Below are positions 6,456-7,785 of a DNA stretch of 7,785 bases, in pieces; position 1 is the first letter of the stretch; each line of letters begins with the position of its first letter. The translations under genes were made by a program, and so were the position numbers. The stretch spans positions 1-7,785 of the forward strand of contig CAKTKF010000037.1 in NCBI GenBank assembly GCA_934569215.1. The letters run 5' to 3'. The stretch is from an uncultured Oscillospiraceae bacterium. GTDB taxonomy: Bacteria > Bacillota > Clostridia > Oscillospirales > Oscillospiraceae. The notes below the pieces were generated by a model, which saw nothing but the letters and a program-made list of their open reading frames with translations, had not been told where the DNA came from and made no database searches.

Positions 6456-7373
6456 TCAGACGTTCAGCCCTGTGGTTTCGTCTGCGCCCAGCAGAATGTT
6501 CATGTTCTGAATGGCCGCGCCGGAGGCGCCCTTCCCCAGATTGTCGAACAGGGCGGTGACCATGGCTTGATCCTTCTGACCGCTGACGATGATGCGCATG
6601 GTGTCCTTTCCTGCCAGGGTGCTTGCGTAGATCACGCTTTGGTCGCCCCCCAGAGGCGCGACACTGACGATTTTCTCTCCGGCGTAGTGGCCGCTTAAGC
6701 ACGCCCAGACGGTCTTTGCGTCAAATCCGGGAAGCAGAACGGCGGTGGCCATGCCCGCGTAGAAGTCCCCCAGAATGGGAGAAAACACCGGCGGATGGGT
6801 CAGACCGCAGACCTTTACCATCTCCGGCAGATGCTTGTGGCAAAGGCTGGTAGCGTAGATCCGGTGGCTCTCGTGGCGGGGGTCACGGTCGGGGGCTTCG
6901 TATTCCCCAATCAGGCTCTTGCCGCCGCCGGAGTAGCCCGTGAGGGAGTAGGCCGTCAGAGGGAAGTCCGCCGGAACGACACCGTGAGCGACCAGGGGAT
7001 ACACGGCTGCAATAAAGCCGCTGGCATGGCAACCGGGGTTGGCGATCCGCTTGGAGGTGCGGATGGCCTCCCGGTGCGCCGGGGAAAGCTCCGGAAAACC
7101 GTAAGCCCACCCGTCCGCCGTCCGGTGGGCGGTGGAGGTGTCGATGATCGCCGTCTGGGGGTTCGTCACCAGGGAAACCGCCTCCTGCGCCGCCTTGTCC
7201 GGCAGGCACAGAAACGCGATGTCCGCCAGATTCAGCATCCGGCGGCGTTCATCGGTATTTTTCCGGGATTCCTCCGGGAGCGTCAGCAGTGTAATGTCCT
7301 TACGGTCGCTCAGCCGCTCATAGATCCGCAGGCCGGTGGTTCCGGCGCTGCCATCAATAAATACCTTGGTCAT
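6456..7373 (-). CDS. argC: N-acetyl-gamma-glutamyl-phosphate reductase, short (type 2) form
   Basis: NADPH-dependent reductase that turns N-acetylglutamyl-5-phosphate into N-acetylglutamate-5-semialdehyde. Residues 5-17 (FIDGSAGTTGLRI) form the Rossmann nucleotide-binding turn. IANPGCHASG (110-119) carries the catalytic Cys115, GYSGGGK (146-152) follows, and HLPEM (181-185) holds the active-site His181. At 305 residues it is shorter than the common type 1 enzyme (about 345) and has the N-terminal DGxxGTTGLRI pattern and compact layout of the type 2 subfamily (TIGR01851-like). The ATG (7371-7373) overlaps the argH stop as ATGA and has AAAGGAG (7382-7388) 8 bases upstream, so the start is firm. 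Its product is used by ArgD two genes downstream. Confidence 0.96.
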   Translation of the reverse strand: MTKVFIDGSAGTTGLRIYERLSDRKDITLLTLPEESRKNTDERRRMLNLADIAFLCLPDKAAQEAVSLVTNPQTAIIDTSTAHRTADGWAYGFPELSPAHREAIRTSKRIANPGCHASGFIAAVYPLVAHGVVPADFPLTAYSLTGYSGGGKSLIGEYEAPDRDPRHESHRIYATSLCHKHLPEMVKVCGLTHPPVFSPILGDFYAGMATAVLLPGFDAKTVWACLSGHYAGEKIVSVAPLGGDQSVIYASTLAGKDTMRIIVSGQKDQAMVTALFDNLGKGASGAAIQNMNILLGADETTGLNV

Positions 7374-7785
7374 ACAAGCTGCTCCTTTACGTAGGCGATC
7401 TGGGCATCCACGGAGGAAGCGGAGGTACCGCCCTCAGAGATGCGCTTCTCCACGCAGACCGTCAGGTCAATGTCGTGGTAAAGATCTTCGTCAAACAATT
7501 CGCTGTAGGAGCGGTAGGTTTCCATGGGCAATGTCTCCAGCACGCAGCCCTCCGCAATGCACCGCGCCACGATCTGGCCGGAAATCTTGTAAGCACTGCG
7601 GAAGGGCATGCCCTTTTTCACCAGGTAGTCCGCAAGGTCGGTGGCGTTGATGAACCCGCCCTGGGCGGCCTTTTTCATGGTCTCCGGCTTCACGGTCATG
7701 GTGGCAAGCATGGGCGCGAAGACTTTCAGACACATTTTTACCGTGTCCACGGCGTCGAAAACCGCTTCCTTGTCCTCCTGCATGT
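7370..7785 (-). CDS. argH: Argininosuccinate lyase, C-terminal part (N-terminus outside window)
   Basis: Only the last 137 or so residues are in the window; the full enzyme is about 460. It splits argininosuccinate into arginine and fumarate, the last step of the pathway, normally as a homotetramer. The first visible residues, MQEDKEAVFD, match the family's conserved 'NKD(L/M)QEDKE' stretch, so this Met is internal, not a start. The rest is the ASL C-terminal domain, with FINATDLADYLVKKGMPFR and the closing DLTVCVEKRISEGGTS region. The superfamily signature loop (GSSxMPxKxNP) and the catalytic residues are upstream, beyond 7785. The stop overlaps the argC start by 4 bases, placing argH in the same operon; argG could well be further upstream but is not seen. 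Confidence 0.95.
   Translation of the reverse strand, partial: MQEDKEAVFDAVDTVKMCLKVFAPMLATMTVKPETMKKAAQGGFINATDLADYLVKKGMPFRSAYKISGQIVARCIAEGCVLETLPMETYRSYSELFDEDLYHDIDLTVCVEKRISEGGTSASSVDAQIAYVKEQLV

Overview
All genes in this window lie on the minus strand. The protein families, clean AGGAGG-type ribosome binding sites, high-GC genes with AT-rich gaps, and the mix of ATG and GTG starts suggest a Gram-positive anaerobe of the class Clostridia. An Oscillospiraceae-like gut bacterium is my best guess, but this is inference from gene content, not a database match.

Right-hand three quarters (7785 down to 2185): the distal part of an arginine biosynthesis operon, in transcription order argH (C-terminal end only), argC, argJ, argB, argD, argF. 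The genes are packed with 4-base stop/start overlaps (ATGA or GTGA) at argH/argC, argB/argD and argD/argF, and with 12-19 base gaps elsewhere. Each has its own Shine-Dalgarno sequence. The set covers NAG kinase (ArgB), NAGP reductase (ArgC), acetylornithine aminotransferase (ArgD), acetyl recycling (ArgJ), ornithine carbamoyltransferase (ArgF) and argininosuccinate lyase (ArgH). ArgG is not seen and could lie upstream, outside the window. ArgB carries the N-terminal extension and C-terminal signature of the arginine-inhibited type, which suits a cyclic pathway run by ArgJ. ArgC is the short 'type 2' form. A strong rho-independent terminator follows argF. The operon promoter is outside the window.

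Middle (2184 to 1910): a compact intergenic region. Directly after the arg terminator lies a good sigma-A-like promoter (TTGACA-17-TAAACT). Between it and the next gene is a 170-bp block with imperfect terminal inverted repeats, containing six successive perfect stem-loops. It would be transcribed as a leader of about 195 nt in front of the acyltransferase gene. This is the most unusual structure in the window.

Left (1909 to 1): a GTG-started multi-pass acyltransferase-3 family membrane protein with its own terminator, then a well-formed promoter (TTGAAA-17-TATAAT) and the first 242 codons of a MalK/UgpC/MsmK-type sugar ABC transporter ATPase, cut by the window edge.

Apart from the hairpin block, the window is an ordinary biosynthetic region. 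I found no defence system, CRISPR array, transposase gene, rRNA or tRNA.
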